A stretch of DNA of 64,000 bases, taken from NCBI GenBank assembly GCA_963780805.1, contig CAWADP010000025.1, forward strand, positions 62,001 to 126,000, read 5' to 3'. Source of the DNA: JASHVB01 sp963780805. GTDB lineage: Bacteria > Pseudomonadota > Alphaproteobacteria > Acetobacterales > Acetobacteraceae. Positions 28,338 through 37,140 of this stretch are shown one piece after another; the first letter of the stretch is position 1; the number at the start of each line of letters is the position of its first letter. The notes beneath the pieces are model-generated. The model saw nothing but the letters and a program-made list of their open reading frames with translations. It did no database searches and was not told where the DNA came from. Made by a program: the position numbers and the translations under genes.

Positions 28338-28442
28338 GAAACCCTCCAGATTTCCCCCAGTTACCGAACCAAGCCTATGCCGCTGATTCGCTCTTTACCT
28401 TTCTTCTGTGACTGACCGATCCCCTTACAGGGATCGCCATGC

Positions 28443-28471
28443 GATCTGTTGGGGAACGTGCGTTAAGCCCC
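28443..28471. repeat. Internal degenerate copy of the element's inverted-repeat end
   Basis: These 29 bases match 27227-27255 of the left end at 19 positions, including the first eight (GATCTGTT) and the block TTAAGCC versus CTAAGCC, in the same orientation as the left end. This may be an older element end nested inside the present one. Confidence 0.4.
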
Positions 28472-28599
28472 AATGGTAGCAACATGGTGTGCTACGAGGC
28501 GAACCCCACCCTGCCGTTTCGGCCGCTACGCGAGGTTCGTTCTATGTTCCAACTCCTGGCGGCTTAGCGTGCAGTTTTGAACAAATCGTGTGGTGACCC

Positions 28600-29407
28600 C
28601 TAGTGCACAGCAACTTCCCTCTGCGGTACGGACGCAAGCTGTGTCAGGTACATGTGCGCCTCGCCGAACCACCGGGTCTCGAAATCCATCCGCACCGGCA
28701 CCGGCGGGGCACCCGCAATCACCGTGGCGAGCCAGGCCGAGCCGTGCAGCGGCGTACGATCGGCTGGGCCGGATCGATCGAGGAACCCCGCCAGCATTCG
28801 CCCAACGAAGTCGCAGCGCACCGCCCTCCCGGTGAACATGGAAAGGCTGCTCGGCTCGAGAATCTCCTCGCCCACTGTGCGGGCGGAAATCTCGCTGGCG
28901 CGGCGGCCGTCGAACGTATGGACCGAGGCTTCGCATCGCCCGGTGGTCTGCACGCGGTGGATCAGCAGGGCCAGCGCGCTGAGCGAATCAACCGAGTTTG
29001 CCTGCAGCGCCGGCGGCACCGGTTCACGCTTGTCCGCGGGCGGCGATACCAGGCGTTCGATCACCGGCTGGCCGTTTACGTAGTCGATCAGGGTGGCGTT
29101 GTCATCGCCGCCCCAGACGCCGGAGCCCTCGAATTGTTCCGGCTGCGGCAAGTTGCGGTTCCAGACGCCATCCACCCTGTTCATTTGGTAACCGTGGCGG
29201 AACAAGCTCACCAGCCCGGTGGTGTGGTAGGCAAGCCGGATCGCGGTACTGCGTCGGGGTGAGGCTGAATGAGGCCGACACCTCCGCGACGTGCAGCCCG
29301 CCGGCGTACATCTCGTACGTCGCGTTCAACTCTGGAGCGTCCTGCGCCGGCGCGGGAGTCGGAATCAGCAGCAGCAATCCAAGCAGAGATGGGGCGAAAC
29401 GGCGCAT
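28600..29407 (-). CDS. DUF3108-like exported protein, frame broken near 29245
   Basis: About 268 residues. The signal peptide (MRRFAPSLLGLLLLIPTPAPAQ) starts at 29407; ELNATYEMYAGGLHVAEVS is typical of the DUF3108 family start. One extra base near 29245 breaks the frame; without it SLTPTQYR continues as IRLAYHTTGLVSLFRHGYQ. These periplasmic proteins are of unknown function. The stop codon TAG (28600-28602) is formed by the terminal CTAG of the inverted-repeat element, so the last residues may have been altered by insertion. The gene is divergent from tRNA-Val. Confidence 0.7.
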
Positions 29408-29510
29408 CTGCGCGATCTTACGCTGCACCACGCAGCAGGCCAAGCGCCCCCCGGCGCGGCTTGACACTCGAAAGCCGCGCCGCCTATCACGAATGGCCAA
29501 CCCGGAGCGC

Positions 29511-29585
29511 GGGTGCGTAGCTCAGCGGCAGAGCACCGTCTTCACACGGCGGGGGTCACAGGTTCAATCCCTGTCGCACCCACCA
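29511..29585 (+). tRNA. tRNA-Val (CAC)
   Basis: A complete cloverleaf: acceptor stem GGGTGCG pairs with CGCACCC, D-arm GCTC/GAGC, anticodon stem CCGTC/GGCGG around the loop TTCACAC (anticodon CAC, valine), T-arm ACAGG-TTCAATC-CCTGT. Discriminator A and an encoded CCA end at 29585. The 17-bp tandem array begins about 45 bases downstream. Confidence 0.95.
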
Positions 29586-29629
29586 TCGCGCGGTCTACCA
29601 CAGCGCCCTTGTTGTCGGAGCGCCCACAC

Positions 29630-29911
29630 AGTCGCAGCTCACTTGCTGTCGCAGTTTCCCCTGCTGTCGCAGCACCCTTCACTGTCGCAGCACCCTTCAC
29701 TGTCGCAGCACCCTTCACTGTCGCAGCGCCCTCACTGTCGCAGCGCCTTCACCGTCGCAGCGCCCTCACTGTCGCCGCGCCCTCACTGTCGCAGCGCCCT
29801 CACTGTCGCAGCGCCCTCACTGTCGCAGCGCCCTCACTGTCGCAGCGCCCTTCACTGTCGCAGCGCCCTCACTGCCGCAGCGCCCTCACCGTCGCAGCTC
29901 CAATGCTGTCA
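29630..29911. repeat. 17-bp tandem array, about sixteen copies
   Basis: Units of CACTGTCGCAGCGCCCT (with 18-base variants carrying one extra T) fill the region between tRNA-Val and the convergent SDR gene. The last degenerate unit runs into the SDR stop codon at 29909-29911. Read on the minus strand, the SDR ending GCGCTGTGACAG resembles the unit GCGCTGCGACAGTGAGG, so the array looks derived from the gene's 3' end. It is a simple tandem repeat, not a CRISPR array: there are no spacers. Confidence 0.9.
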
Positions 29912-30661
29912 CAGCGCGGCGGTTAGTCCGCCGTCCACCACCAGCACCTGTCCCGTCACATAGGAAGACGCGTCGGATGCCAGGAACACCGCCGGTCCGG
30001 CGAGTTCCCGTGGATCGCCCCAGCGTGCCATCGGCGCGCGGCCAGCGATCCACGCGTTGAATGTCGGGTCCTTGTGCAGCACGCTGGTGGCATCGGTGGG
30101 AAAATAGCCCGGCGCCAGCGCGTTCACCGTGATGCCGTGCGGCGCCAACTCCACTGCCATCGATCGCACCAGCCCGTGCAGGCCTGCCTTGGCGGTGCTG
30201 TAGCCGGGGATGTTGGCGCGCCCGAGCAAGCCCATGATCGAGGACACCATGATGATGCGCCCCGACCGGCGCGGCATCATCAGCCGGGCGGCCTCGCGCG
30301 CCAGGCGGAAATAGGCGGTGAGGTTGGAATCGATGACCGACTGCCAGTCCTCGTCGGTGGTTTCCAGCAGCGGTCGGCGCGGGATGACGCCGGCATTGTT
30401 CACCAGGATGTCGAGTCGGCCATGTTCCGCCTCGATCCGGGCGAAGGCGGCGCGCACGCCGGCGGCGTCGGTGACGTCGAAGGCCAGCGTGGCGGCGTTG
30501 GGCAGCGCGGCGGCTTGCCGGCGCAGGCGGTCCTGGTCGCGGCCGTGCAGGATCACCTGGGCGCCCGCGGCCGCGAGCCCCTGGGCGATAGCAAGACCCA
30601 GCCCGCGGGAACTGCCGGTGATCAGCGCAAGCCGGCCGGTGAGGTCAAACAAGGGCAACAT
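29909..30661 (-). CDS. SDR family oxidoreductase (gluconate 5-dehydrogenase-like)
   Basis: 250 residues from the ATG at 30661 (MLPLFDLTGRLALITG). It contains the cofactor motif TGSSRGLG, NNAGVIPR, the catalytic Ser in MVSSIMG and YSTAKAGLHG (Tyr-x3-Lys), ending with GQVLVVDGGL as in classical SDRs. Arg in TGSSRG favours NADP. Overall style resembles gluconate 5-dehydrogenase or 2-deoxy-gluconate dehydrogenase; the substrate is inferred only from similarity. Divergently oriented from the toxin-antitoxin operon. Confidence 0.85.
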   Translation of the reverse strand: MLPLFDLTGRLALITGSSRGLGLAIAQGLAAAGAQVILHGRDQDRLRRQAAALPNAATLAFDVTDAAGVRAAFARIEAEHGRLDILVNNAGVIPRRPLLETTDEDWQSVIDSNLTAYFRLAREAARLMMPRRSGRIIMVSSIMGLLGRANIPGYSTAKAGLHGLVRSMAVELAPHGITVNALAPGYFPTDATSVLHKDPTFNAWIAGRAPMARWGDPRELAGPAVFLASDASSYVTGQVLVVDGGLTAAL

Positions 30662-30789
30662 GGCGGCGCGAGGCTGGGTGACCGTCCAGCCGCTGTCAAT
30701 TGGAAGACGCAACGCATTCGAAGAGGCGCGCGCGCCCGCAACGCATTGGAAGACGCAACGCACGGTTGATCGGTGCTCAGATCGGCACT

Positions 30790-30807
30790 ATGTCCAATTC
30801 TGGACAT
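30790..30807. promoter_or_regulatory. Perfect 7-bp-arm palindrome, probable antitoxin operator
   Basis: ATGTCCA-ATTC-TGGACAT is a perfect inverted repeat ending seven bases before the antitoxin start codon. Antitoxins of Xre/MbcA type usually repress their own operon by binding such sites, so this is the likely operator. Two further direct repeats (GGAAGACGCAACGCA) lie at about 30699 and 30749. Confidence 0.6.
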
Positions 30808-30814
30808 GGGGGCC

Positions 30815-31348
30815 ATGATGGCGACACCGAGCGAGCGGCTGGATGAGGGAAGGGCAAAAGGTCCGGACCGGCTGGACGTGACACGCTTTGCCGGGCCCAA
30901 CCGGCGGCGTCTCAGCGGGCCGGGGTTGCGCAGTTTCCTCGCGATCGCCGATCTGTGGGGACTGACCGAGGAGCAGCGGCTGCTGGTCATGGGATTGCCG
31001 GCGCGCTCCACTTACTACAGTTGGACCAAGACGGTGCGGGAGCATGGCACGGTCACGCTCGGGGTCGATGTACTGCTGCGGATTTCGGCGGTGCTGGGCA
31101 TTCATCAGGCGCTCGGCATCCTGTTTCCGTCGGAACAGGCCGGGATCGATTGGCTGCGGACGCCGCATCGGGCGACAGTGTTCGGGGGCCGGCCGCCGCT
31201 CGCGCTGATCGTCAGCGGCACACAGGATGGCTTGCTGACGGTGCGCAGGTTCCTCGATGCCGCGCGTGGCGGCGTCTACATGGCGCCGAACGAGATCGAT
31301 GCCGGCTTGCAGCACTCCTACACCGACGCCGATGTCGTGCTGTCGTGA
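30815..31348 (+). CDS. Antitoxin, Xre/MbcA/ParS toxin-binding domain (DUF2384)
   Basis: 177 residues from 30815, where GGGGG precedes two Met codons. The N-terminal half contains an Xre-like helix-turn-helix (LTEEQRLLVMGLPARSTYYS), the C-terminal half the DUF2384 toxin-binding domain (ALGILFPSEQAGIDWLRTP, FGGRPPLALIV). Such antitoxins neutralise a RES-domain toxin and autoregulate. The stop overlaps the toxin start by four bases (GTGA), giving translational coupling. A palindromic site lies directly upstream. Confidence 0.85.
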   Translation: MMATPSERLDEGRAKGPDRLDVTRFAGPNRRRLSGPGLRSFLAIADLWGLTEEQRLLVMGLPARSTYYSWTKTVREHGTVTLGVDVLLRISAVLGIHQALGILFPSEQAGIDWLRTPHRATVFGGRPPLALIVSGTQDGLLTVRRFLDAARGGVYMAPNEIDAGLQHSYTDADVVLS

Positions 31349-32013
31349 CGGATGCCTATCGGCCGGCACCACGCCGCACGCACCGCCTGATCCCGTCCCG
31401 ATTTCCGTCCATCGGCTTGTTCGACACCGTGGCCACGGCGGCGGATCTGGAAGCGGTGATGGAGCTGGCCGGCTGGACCAACGACCGGTTGGTGGCCGAG
31501 CGCATCGCGCGGCTGCCGCAAGCGGACTGGGTGTACGGCCGCGCCAACGCCAGCATCGTGATGGCGGCGTTCCTGCACGTCGGGCCGGAAGGCGGACGCT
31601 TCAACGGACCGGAGCTGGGGGCGTGGTACGCGTCGGCCGGGCTCGTCACCGCGGCGGTCGAGGTGGCGCACCACATGCGGCGCGAGGCGGTCGCGCGTGG
31701 GGTGGCAGCAATGGTGCGGCAATTCCGGCAATACTCGGCCCGTTTGCTGGGGGCATATCTCGATATCCGCGGCCAGCAGGCGGCGATGGCGGCGGTCTAT
31801 GCCTCGGACAGCCATGCGGCGTCGCAGCTTCTGGGCGAGGAGCTCCGCGCCGCCGGCCGCCCCGGTATCATGTATGACAGTGTGCGCCATGCGGGCGGCG
31901 CGAACATCGCCGTGCTGCGCCCGCGCCATGTGGCCGACGTCGTGCAGGCCGATCATTTCGAAATCACTGTCAGCGCGACCGACAGGCGGATCGAAGTGCG
32001 GCAGCTGCAATGA
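31345..32013 (+). CDS. RES-domain toxin (predicted NAD+ phosphorylase/glycohydrolase)
   Basis: 222 residues from a GTG at 31345 that overlaps the antitoxin stop. The RES domain is visible from HRLIPSRFPSIGLFD to the C-terminal third, with GGRFNGPELGAWYASAG supplying the characteristic Arg and Tyr and TAAVEVAHH the conserved Glu. RES toxins such as MbcT and ParT deplete NAD+ or modify metabolic enzymes when the antitoxin is lost. No truncation is evident, so the pair looks intact. Confidence 0.85.
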   Translation: MTDAYRPAPRRTHRLIPSRFPSIGLFDTVATAADLEAVMELAGWTNDRLVAERIARLPQADWVYGRANASIVMAAFLHVGPEGGRFNGPELGAWYASAGLVTAAVEVAHHMRREAVARGVAAMVRQFRQYSARLLGAYLDIRGQQAAMAAVYASDSHAASQLLGEELRAAGRPGIMYDSVRHAGGANIAVLRPRHVADVVQADHFEITVSATDRRIEVRQLQ

Positions 32014-32130
32014 CGGCCAACCCATGGAAGCTGCGTTGACGCCGGAGCTGCCGCGCGTGCATTCGTGCGGTGGCGGCGGCAGGGGCGGCGGCAGCGGCGG
32101 CGGCGATGCCGGCGGCGTGGCGGCCGCGTT

Positions 32131-33012
32131 TCACACCACCGGCCGCCATACCTCCGGCACGAACGCATACCCGGTTCCCGCGCGTGCCACGTGACCGAAC
32201 GCCGGAAAATCGAGGTGCATCCCGGCGACCAGCAGGCGGTCGGTTGCCGCCATGTCCATGATGCGTTGCCGCGTCGCGATCGCCTGGGCACCATCCACGT
32301 CGAAGCCGATACCTGCCTCCGGGCGGGCGAACTGCACGCCCGGCATGTGCACGATGTCGCCCCAGATCAGCAGCGACGCGCCGCCGGAGGTAACCAGCCA
32401 GCCGGTGTGGCCGGGCGTGTGGCCGGGCTCGGGCACCACGGTGACTCCGGGCAGCACCTCGCCGCCGCTGACCTGGCGCAGCCGGTTGCCGTAAGCCGCC
32501 AGCGTGGCGCGGGCGAGGCCGAAGAACGGGCGGTGGTCGTCGGACGCCTGCGCCATGATCGCGTCGTCGGCCCAAAACCGCGGCTCGGCCTCGTGCACCA
32601 CCAACTCGGCGTTGGGAAAGACCGCGCGTCCGTCGGCATCGACCAGCCCGCCGACATGGTCCGGATGCAGGTGCGTGGCCAGCACGACGTCCACCTCGCC
32701 CGGCGCCGCCCCGGCTGCGGCGAGGTTGCCGGCGAGCCGGCCCATGTCCGGCCCCATGGCGGAGCCGCAGCCGCTGTCCACCAGCAGCAGCCGATCGGGC
32801 AGGCGTAGCAGGAAGGCGTTCACCGTCACGCGCGGCGGCACGGCGCGGAAGGCGGCCTGGTGCAGTGCCTCCGCTTCGGCTGGATCGACGCCGACGAGCC
32901 AGTCGAAGGCGCCCTCGAACATGCCGTCGTTCAGCGCGGAGACAACGATGTCGCCGACGGGGTGGTGGTGCACGCCGGCCGGCTGGCGATCGGGTCGGGA
33001 TGGTGCGGGCAT
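32131..33012 (-). CDS. MBL-fold metallohydrolase (AHL-lactonase-like)
   Basis: 293 residues from 33012 (MPAPSRPDRQ), with GGAGG eight bases upstream. THLHPDHVGG is a complete HxHxDH dinuclear metal motif; GHTPGHTGW and LIWGDIVHMP give the bridging His and Asp, and AGMHLDFPAFGH the final His. Length and layout match quorum-quenching lactonase and alkylsulfatase-like MBL enzymes; the substrate is unknown. No signal peptide. It is convergent with the RES toxin, separated by 117 bases. Confidence 0.82.
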   Translation of the reverse strand: MPAPSRPDRQPAGVHHHPVGDIVVSALNDGMFEGAFDWLVGVDPAEAEALHQAAFRAVPPRVTVNAFLLRLPDRLLLVDSGCGSAMGPDMGRLAGNLAAAGAAPGEVDVVLATHLHPDHVGGLVDADGRAVFPNAELVVHEAEPRFWADDAIMAQASDDHRPFFGLARATLAAYGNRLRQVSGGEVLPGVTVVPEPGHTPGHTGWLVTSGGASLLIWGDIVHMPGVQFARPEAGIGFDVDGAQAIATRQRIMDMAATDRLLVAGMHLDFPAFGHVARAGTGYAFVPEVWRPVV

Positions 33013-33232
33013 CGGGTTTTCCTCCGTTCCGGTGGGGCGGGCGTCGGGCAGGCTGCTCACGCAGCGGGTTCGATCTCTGCCTCGATACAAGGGCCTGTGC
33101 TGCGGTGCATCGCCAGATCGTAGCTCGCCTGCCTGGTGAACCAAAACTCCGGTTCATTGCCGAAAAATCGCCCTGAGCCCGTACATGGTTTCGGTATCAA
33201 AATCGTCTAGAGCGCCTACGGAAAGATGATAG

Positions 33233-33418
33233 AAAGATCTTAACACGGAGGAAGCGCGGAGGGCACGGTGAACACGGAGCAGCTTTCCCGGCGAGCCGCG
33301 CTGAAGCGAACCCCAGGTCAACAGCAAATATATTGTTGCGTAACCGACCCAGACGCCAATCCGATGGCTCGCTCCGTGTTCACCGTGCTCTCCGTTCTTC
33401 CTCCGTGCTGAAATCTAA
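33233..33418. mobile_element. MITE-like palindromic element, about 186 bp
   Basis: Arms 33233-33280 and 33371-33418 are inverted repeats of about 48 bases with roughly nine mismatches, rich in the core ACACGGAG and CACGGTGAACACGG. A 90-base spacer separates them and contains no ORF. This matches the form of a miniature inverted-repeat element. It lies in the 780-base gap upstream of the MBL gene. Confidence 0.7.
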
Positions 33419-33793
33419 ATGAGAGCGAGCCGCACGAACGTCGCGTCATTGTCTGCCGGCTCTTGCATGACAATCAGGGAAGCGCGCATCGCTGGGCAGC
33501 AGAGGTGCTATCATGGCTCCCGGCGTTCTGACGGGAGACAATCACCCACACGATCTCCTGAAGAGCCGAAAGCGCGCCATACGTCTCCTTGTTCAAGCGA
33601 TGATCTTATAATCACATCGGTTGTGGCGAGACGTGCTCGGTCGTTTATAGTGCTCAGATCATCTGCTTCGGCAGAAGATGCGCCCGACTACCAGCAGGAT
33701 GCCTGCTTTCCACGGCGGAGGTTGGCTGAGGACGACGCAAGGAGTGGAAGACGGATCGCACGGCCAACCGCAAATCCTGTTTAGGTCACGCCC
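33419..33793. other. Intergenic region without recognisable gene
   Basis: No ORF here has convincing composition; the base composition is less GC-rich than in genes. Nothing beyond the adjacent MITE-like element is seen. Confidence 0.5.
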
Positions 33794-34700
33794 CTACTCC
33801 GCCGCCGCCTGCTCCCGCGGCACCTCCCCCGCCGCCGGAGGCCGCCGCACCCGCACCCGCCTGATATGCCGAGGGTCCGCATCCAGCACCCGGAACTCCA
33901 GCCCCGACGGGTGGCTGACCACCTCCCCCTTCGCCGGCACCCGCCCGGCCAGAGTGAACACCAGCCCGCCCACCGTATGGATGTCCGAGTCCCGCTCGTC
34001 CTCGCTCAGCACCGGACCCAGCTTCTCCTCGAACGCCTCCACCGGCAGCCGAGCGTTCACGTCCAGCGAGCCGTCCGGCCGCTCCAGTCACCATCGGTGC
34101 GTCGGCATCGTCATGCTCATCGGCGATGTCGCCGGTGATCGTCTCGACCAGGTCCTCGATCGTCACCAGCCCGTCGATGCCGCCATACTCGTCCACCACC
34201 AGCGCCATGTGCATCCGCGCCTGGCGCATCTGCGCCAGCAGGTCCAGCACCGTCAGCTGCGGCGCCACCAGCAGCGGTTTGCGCATGATCGCCTCGATCG
34301 AGAACGCCTCCGGCCGCCCGACATAGGCGAACACGTCCTTCAGGTGGACCATGCCCACCACGTCGTCCAGTTCCTCGCGGTACACCGGCAACCGCGAGTG
34401 CCCGTCGGTGCGGAACAACTCGATGGTCTGCGCCAGGGTGGCGTCGACGGCGAGGGCGATGATGTCGGCCCGAGGCACCATCACGTCGGCGGCGGTCGTC
34501 TCCCGCAGGCGCAGGACGTTGGCGATCAGCAGCCGCTCGTGCCGGTCCAGTTCAGGGGGTTCACCAGGATGCGCCTGGGCTTCCGCGGCCTCCTGCACCA
34601 GCTCGGCGATCGAGGCGCGCAGGGAGGGCTCGGCATGCCGGTGCCCGACCAGCCCGCGCAGCCGCGCCCACAGCCCGGGCCGGACGTTGTTGCCGTTCAT
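33794..34700 (-). CDS. corC: CorC/HlyC-type CBS-domain transporter-associated protein, frame broken near 34085
   Basis: About 302 residues. The first frame holds two CBS domains (TAADVMVPRADIIAL and LLVAPQLTVLDLLAQMRQ) and the VVDEYGGIDGLVTIEDLVE signature; near 34085, after MVT, one extra base must be skipped to read ERPDGSLDVNARL and the CorC_HlyC transporter-associated domain (DIHTVGGLVFTLAGRVPAKG). The start ATG at 34700 overlaps the ybeY stop (ATGA). This cytosolic partner of Mg/Co efflux is usually encoded after ybeY, as here. The break in a conserved gene suggests sequence error. Confidence 0.82.
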
Positions 34701-35152
34701 GCCCGTTTCCACGGGTTGGGCACGCGCAGGCGGTGCAGGATGCGCGCCTCCGCATGCTCCATCCGCCGCGCCTCGCCGGCGGCAAGATGGTCGTAGCCGG
34801 CCAGGTGCAGCGAACCGTGCACCACCAGATGCGCCAGATGGTGTGCCGGCCGCCGCCCCGCGGCCGCCGCCTCGCGCCGCACCACGCCGAGTGCCAGGAT
34901 GATCTCCGGGGCCGGGTGCTCATAGGTCAGCACATTGGTGGGTTTGTTGCGGCCGCGATGCCGGGCGTTCAGCCGCTGCACCGTCCGGTCCCCGGCCAAC
35001 ACCACGGTGCCGGCCACCCCCGCCGCACGAGCCGCACGGGCGGCGACTGCCGCGGCCCGGGGCACCAGCCGGCGCCAGGCCGGCTCGGCGACGATCACCT
35101 CAACGTTCTGGTTCCCCGCCTGAGCGGGGCATCTACTTCCACTTGGTTCCAT
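34697..35152 (-). CDS. ybeY: Endoribonuclease YbeY (rRNA maturation factor)
   Basis: About 151 residues. The zinc motif HGSLHLAGYDH (His-x3-His-x5-His) is complete; LNARHRGRNKPTNVLTYE is the conserved substrate region, with a one-residue variation from the usual DVLSFP. YbeY processes the 16S 3' end and takes part in ribosome quality control. The start is uncertain: Met codons at 35167 and 35152 both precede NVEVIVAEPAWRRLV, where most homologues begin. It overlaps corC by four bases. Unusually, about 900 bases of other sequence separate it from phoH. Confidence 0.88.
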   Translation of the reverse strand: MEPSGSRCPAQAGNQNVEVIVAEPAWRRLVPRAAAVAARAARAAGVAGTVVLAGDRTVQRLNARHRGRNKPTNVLTYEHPAPEIILALGVVRREAAAAGRRPAHHLAHLVVHGSLHLAGYDHLAAGEARRMEHAEARILHRLRVPNPWKRA

Positions 35153-35205
35153 CGTCCTGACGTTCATGCCACAGCGGCGGCGGCAGCCACTGATCGCTTG
35201 GCGGC

Positions 35206-35227
35206 GGCGGCTTCGGAAGAAGCCGCC
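35206..35227 (-). terminator. GC-rich stem-loop, possible terminator
   Basis: GGCGGCTTC (35206-35214) pairs perfectly with GAAGCCGCC (35219-35227) around GGAA, between the decayed membrane-protein gene and ybeY. There is no T-run, so termination is uncertain. Confidence 0.35.
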
Positions 35228-35266
35228 CCCCGGGAGTGAGCCACCCGCCGGGCGTGCGCCGCATCG

Positions 35267-35824
35267 TCATAAGCCCGCCCTCCCGTCCTGCACGGTCTCA
35301 TCAACGTCCTGCACAAAGCCGGCGGCCCGCATCCGCTCCCGCAGTTCCTTGTCGATCCGGGCCATGTGGCGATCGCCGCAGCGCTTGTACTCGCGGCGTG
35401 TCCGCCCCATGATATCGCTGTACTGCGCATGAAAGCCGGCGGCCTTGTTGTCGATCTCCTGCGCCGCATAGGCATTGCCATGCACCGCGTAGCCGCTGAA
35501 GTTCTCTACCGCAAGCGCGAGGTTTTGGAAACTGCTCGCCAGCATATGCTATTCGAACTCCTTCTCCGAGTACGACATGATGGCTGCCCAGATCGCCATT
35601 ACCACCGACAGCGTGTTAAGCACGGCCCAGTACCGGCTTGAACGTTTCAGTTTCAAGGAACGCAATGCCTCCGGTCAGCAGGGCGCCGCGACACAGGCCA
35701 GGGTCAGCAGCGACACAACCTGATTGACCAGGGCTGCAGGTTCGCACAAATCCAACGCCACCGCCCGCCTGAACCGGCAGAGATACAGCACGTCGAACAG
35801 CCGCTTTTTCTGCTCCTGGGTCAC
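35267..35824 (-). pseudogene. Decayed two-span membrane protein, SLATT-like, two in-frame stops
   Basis: One minus-strand frame from a GTG at 35824 reads TQEQKKRLFDVLYLCRFR and a first hydrophobic span (ALVNQVVSLLTLACVAAP), then TGA; continues PEALRSLKLKRSSRYW, a second span (VLNTLSVVMAIWAAIMSYSE), then TAG; and ends with a 92-residue open part (ASSFQNLALAVENFSGYA, GFHAQYSDIMGRTRREYKR). Two adjacent spans, a short helix ahead and a long C-terminal helical part resemble SLATT effectors of nucleotide-signal defence systems. The reading frame is preserved throughout, so nonsense changes rather than indels inactivated it. Family assignment is tentative. Confidence 0.5.
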
Positions 35825-35833
35825 GGCGTATGG

Positions 35834-36072
35834 TCATTGGTGGAGCGCTTCCAGCACCGGATGCCGGGATGGTTGCGGTATCTCGTGTCCCATGTCGCGC
35901 GCCGCCTCGATCCAGGTTGCGATCGCGTCCTGGACGTTGGCAACGGCTTCCTCCGGCGACACACCATCACTCATGCAACCCGGCAGGCCAGGCACCAGCG
36001 CCAGGAAACCGCCGCCTGCATCAGCCGACGGTGGCTCGATCCCCAGACTATAGCGGCTTACGGCGGGCATGG

Positions 36073-36076
<4 letters not shown>
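35834..36076 (-). CDS. HicB-family antitoxin-like protein, orphan
   Basis: 80 residues. The partial RNase-H-like HicB fold is recognisable: YSLGIEPPSADAGGGFLALV, PGLPGCMSDGVSPEEAVANV and IATWIEAARDMGHEIPQP follow the family consensus closely. HicB normally neutralises the mRNA interferase HicA and carries a C-terminal DNA-binding domain, which is absent here. No HicA-like ORF adjoins it. The start ATG overlaps the phoH stop (ATGA), so it is co-translated with phoH, an unusual place. It could instead be a stand-alone HicB-like regulator. Confidence 0.75.

Positions 36077-37136
<1,060 letters not shown>

Positions 37137-37140
<4 letters not shown>

Larger units (their letters stand above)
27208..28603. 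mobile_element. 1.4-kb element bounded by about 45-bp inverted repeats and CTAG, no transposase
   Basis: The left end (27208-27255) and right end (28559-28603) are inverted repeats: 27231-27255 and the complement of 28559-28583 are identical, and the outer parts differ by few changes and a 2-base length difference. CTAG stands at both extremities, consistent with insertion at, or duplication of, that tetranucleotide. The interior has visibly lower GC than the flanks and carries one gene, a secreted beta-propeller, but no transposase ORF. It may be a non-autonomous element mobilised in trans. The right CTAG supplies the stop codon of the gene at 28600-29407. Confidence 0.75.

Noticed and set aside
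27091..28603. Complete insertion sequence with transposase
   Set aside because: No ORF on either strand between the inverted repeats has transposase motifs; the only gene is the beta-propeller.
29630..29911. Possible CRISPR array
   Set aside because: Units follow directly with no spacers, the unit is only 17-18 bases, and no cas genes are present. It is a tandem repeat.
33419..33784. Possible 121-codon plus-strand gene
   Set aside because: No ribosome site, Arg/Ser-rich composition and no recognisable motif.
35206..35227. Riboswitch or structured leader upstream of ybeY
   Set aside because: Only a single GC-rich stem-loop is visible; no conserved riboswitch features.
35616..35837. 73-codon ORF overlapping the HicB-like stop codon
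   Set aside because: The start overlap is attractive, but the neighbouring frame of the same DNA reads as a coherent membrane protein, so this ORF is probably a shadow of the decayed gene.
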